Source: Candidatus Aminicenantota bacterium (GTDB lineage Bacteria; Acidobacteriota; Aminicenantia; Aminicenantales; Saccharicenantaceae). Taken from it: a stretch of 14,442 bases of DNA. The position numbers were made by a program, and so were the translations under genes. The stretch is taken from assembly GCA_026393955.1 (NCBI GenBank), contig JAPKZE010000349.1:1-14442 (forward strand). The letters are read 5' to 3'. The notes under the pieces were generated by a model. It was not told where the DNA came from. It saw only the letters and a list, made by a program, of their open reading frames with translations, and did no database searches. Below are positions 13,096 to 14,442 of the stretch, in pieces. Numbering within the stretch: position 1 is the stretch's first letter; each line of letters begins with the position of its first letter.

Positions 13096-13441
13096 GAAGG
13101 GCCTGCGGACGCGCCGGGTGGCCGAGCTCGTCCGGGCCGAGCTCAGCCGCCTGCTCATCACCGAATTCCAGGACGACGCCTCCGGCCTCCTGACCGTCAC
13201 CCGCGTGGAAATGACCCCGGACCTGCTCACGGCCCGCGTCTTCCTCTCGGTGTTCGGGGCCCCGGACCCCGCCGCGCTCCTCGACCGCATCGAGCGGGCC
13301 AAAGGCGGCCTCCGGCGGGCCCTTGCCTCCCGCATCGAGTTGAAGTATAATCCCGAACTATTTTTCGTCCTGGACCCGGGCCCCGGCCACCAGGACCGGA
13401 TCGACCAGCTCATCGAGGAGACGAAAAGGCATGGCCGCTGA
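13088..13441 (+). CDS. rbfA: 30S ribosome-binding factor RbfA
   Basis: A 117-residue KH-fold protein that binds the 30S subunit during late maturation of 16S rRNA, notably after cold shock. Family features: an N-terminal basic helix, RTRRVAELVRAELSRLL (7-23), the strand pattern LTVTRVEMTPDLLTARVFLSV (35-55) and the C-terminal IELKYNPELFFVLD motif (83-96). The start ATG 13088 overlaps the ylxP stop by 8 bases; the upstream extension from 13022 lies in ylxP and has no family similarity. The 3' end overlaps nrnA by 11 bases. A promoter-like TTGCCT/TATAAT pair lies inside its 3' half, partly explained by the conserved Tyr-Asn codons. Confidence 0.95.
   Translation: MSEKGLRTRRVAELVRAELSRLLITEFQDDASGLLTVTRVEMTPDLLTARVFLSVFGAPDPAALLDRIERAKGGLRRALASRIELKYNPELFFVLDPGPGHQDRIDQLIEETKRHGR
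13323..13351 (+). promoter_or_regulatory. Possible internal promoter for nrnA, within rbfA
   Basis: TTGCCT (13323-13328), 17 bases, TATAAT (13346-13351): the same layout as the ltaE and nusA promoters. Transcription would start near 13358, about 73 bases before the nrnA ATG. The TATAAT falls on the Tyr-Asn codons of the conserved KYNP motif of RbfA, so protein constraint alone could create it. Confidence 0.35.
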
Positions 13442-14423
13442 CCCGCGGACGCTCATCGCGGAGAGGATCAAGGCGTCGAAACGGATCGCCATCACCTCCC
13501 ACCTCCGGCCCGACGGCGATTCGCTCTGCACGGCCCGGGCCCTGGCGCTCATGTCCGGCCTGCTCGGCCAGGAGGCCGCGATCGTCAACAACGATCCGAC
13601 GCCTCTGCCCTTCTCCGGCTTCCCCGACCTGGCCGGGATCCGCGTCGGCCAGATCCGGGCGGCCGATTTCGACACCGTGGTCCTCCTCGAATGCGCCGAC
13701 GTCTCCCGGTCCGGACAGAAGGGCCTCGACGGGGCCTTCAAGATCAACATCGACCACCATCACTCCAACTCGCCCTACGCCGACATCAACTGGATCGACC
13801 CCGAAGCCCCCGCCGTCGGCGAGATGGTCTTCGAGCTCGCCGGCCCTCTCGGCGTCCGGCCCACCCCCGAGATCGCCGAGAACCTCTACTGCGCCATCGC
13901 CTCGGACACCGGCTCGTTCCAGTTCACCAATACGACCTCCCGCGCCCTGGCCGCCGCGACCGAGCTGGCCCGCCTCGGCGCAAGCCCCAACCGGGTCGCC
14001 GAAAAGCTCTATTACAACAGCGCCCCCGAAAAGATCCTGCTCCTCGGCCGCGTCCTCACGACCCTGACCACGCGGGCGGGCGGCCGCATCGCCGTCATCA
14101 GCATGTTCAAGCGCGACACCGAGGCCCTCGCCCTCAAAGAGATCGACACCGAGGACATGACCACCCTGGCCCGGTCTATCAAGGGCGTCGAGATGGTCAT
14201 GTTCTTCAAGGAGATGGCCCCCGAGACGTTCCGGGTCAGCCTGCGGTCCAAGGGCAGCACCAACGCCGCCCGGGTGGCCGAGCACTTCGGCGGCGGCGGG
14301 CACATCCATGCGTCCGGCTTCACCGTTTACGGGCCCTACGACCGCCTGATCCGCGAAGTGCCGGCGACGGTCGAAGACCTCCTCAACGCGGCCGCGGGCG
14401 GCCCCTCCGGACCGGCCCGCTGA
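13431..14423 (+). CDS. nrnA: DHH-family phosphoesterase, NrnA-like nano-RNase/pAp phosphatase
   Basis: A 330-residue DHH/DHHA1 phosphoesterase. The N-terminal DHH domain carries the metal ligands in HLRPDGDS (His24, Asp28, Asp30), ECADVS (Asp90), the DHH signature at 108-110 and ASDTGSF (Asp159). The C-terminal DHHA1 domain ends with the substrate-binding GGGGHIHASG loop (287-296). This pattern fits NrnA, which degrades two- to five-base RNA fragments and dephosphorylates pAp to AMP; its place after rbfA is also typical of nrnA. The first catalytic position in LLECADVS reads Glu-Cys where many relatives have Asp or Ala, a minor variation. Start ATG overlaps the rbfA stop by 11 bases. After its stop only 19 bases remain; truB often follows but cannot be seen. 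Confidence 0.9.
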   Translation: MAADPRTLIAERIKASKRIAITSHLRPDGDSLCTARALALMSGLLGQEAAIVNNDPTPLPFSGFPDLAGIRVGQIRAADFDTVVLLECADVSRSGQKGLDGAFKINIDHHHSNSPYADINWIDPEAPAVGEMVFELAGPLGVRPTPEIAENLYCAIASDTGSFQFTNTTSRALAAATELARLGASPNRVAEKLYYNSAPEKILLLGRVLTTLTTRAGGRIAVISMFKRDTEALALKEIDTEDMTTLARSIKGVEMVMFFKEMAPETFRVSLRSKGSTNAARVAEHFGGGGHIHASGFTVYGPYDRLIREVPATVEDLLNAAAGGPSGPAR

Positions 14424-14442
14424 CGGGCGAAGCGGTGGCGAC

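Overview
This 14.4 kb window is GC-rich (about two thirds G+C by eye) bacterial chromosome with compact housekeeping gene order. A BamD-type outer-membrane assembly lipoprotein and a beta-barrel-like protein ending in Phe indicate a diderm (Gram-negative-type) cell. The content (stand-alone PASTA protein next to rpe, very GC-rich coding, C_GCAxxG_C_C protein) would fit a lineage such as Acidobacteriota or Aminicenantota. That placement is a guess from gene content, not from a search.

Layout. Positions 1-204 hold no convincing gene, only a hairpin-forming intergenic stretch. A minus-strand threonine aldolase (ltaE, 205-1239) diverges from everything else, and two back-to-back sigma70-like promoters lie between 1261 and 1329. 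A plus-strand run of eight closely packed genes follows: PASTA membrane protein, rpe, bamD-like lipoprotein, outer-membrane barrel protein, secreted subtilase, recN, C_GCAxxG_C_C redox protein and miaB (1363-9261). Gaps are at most about 30 bases and several stops and starts overlap, so a long polycistronic unit is likely.

The miaB gene ends inside a striking 55-base, comparatively AT-rich imperfect palindrome (9223-9277). It supplies the last 12 codons and the stop. A promoter with a perfect TATAAT then opens the second unit: nusA, infB, ylxP (DUF503), rbfA and nrnA (9383-14423). This is the classic transcription/translation/ribosome-maturation cluster, but rimP is absent before nusA and ylxR is absent between nusA and infB. 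Genes here overlap by 8, 8 and 11 bases. The window stops just after nrnA, where truB often follows.

How the genes work together. The first unit mixes envelope functions (PASTA, BamD, barrel, exported protease) with carbon metabolism (Rpe), DNA repair (RecN) and tRNA modification (MiaB). The second couples transcription elongation/antitermination (NusA), initiation (IF2), 30S maturation (RbfA) and small-RNA/nucleotide turnover (NrnA).

No clearly novel multi-gene system was found. The best non-gene signals are the palindrome fused to the 3' end of miaB; an exact 23-base, same-frame match between the barrel protein's signal peptide and the low-complexity linker of infB; and a recurrent TTGC-N19-TATAAT promoter pattern.
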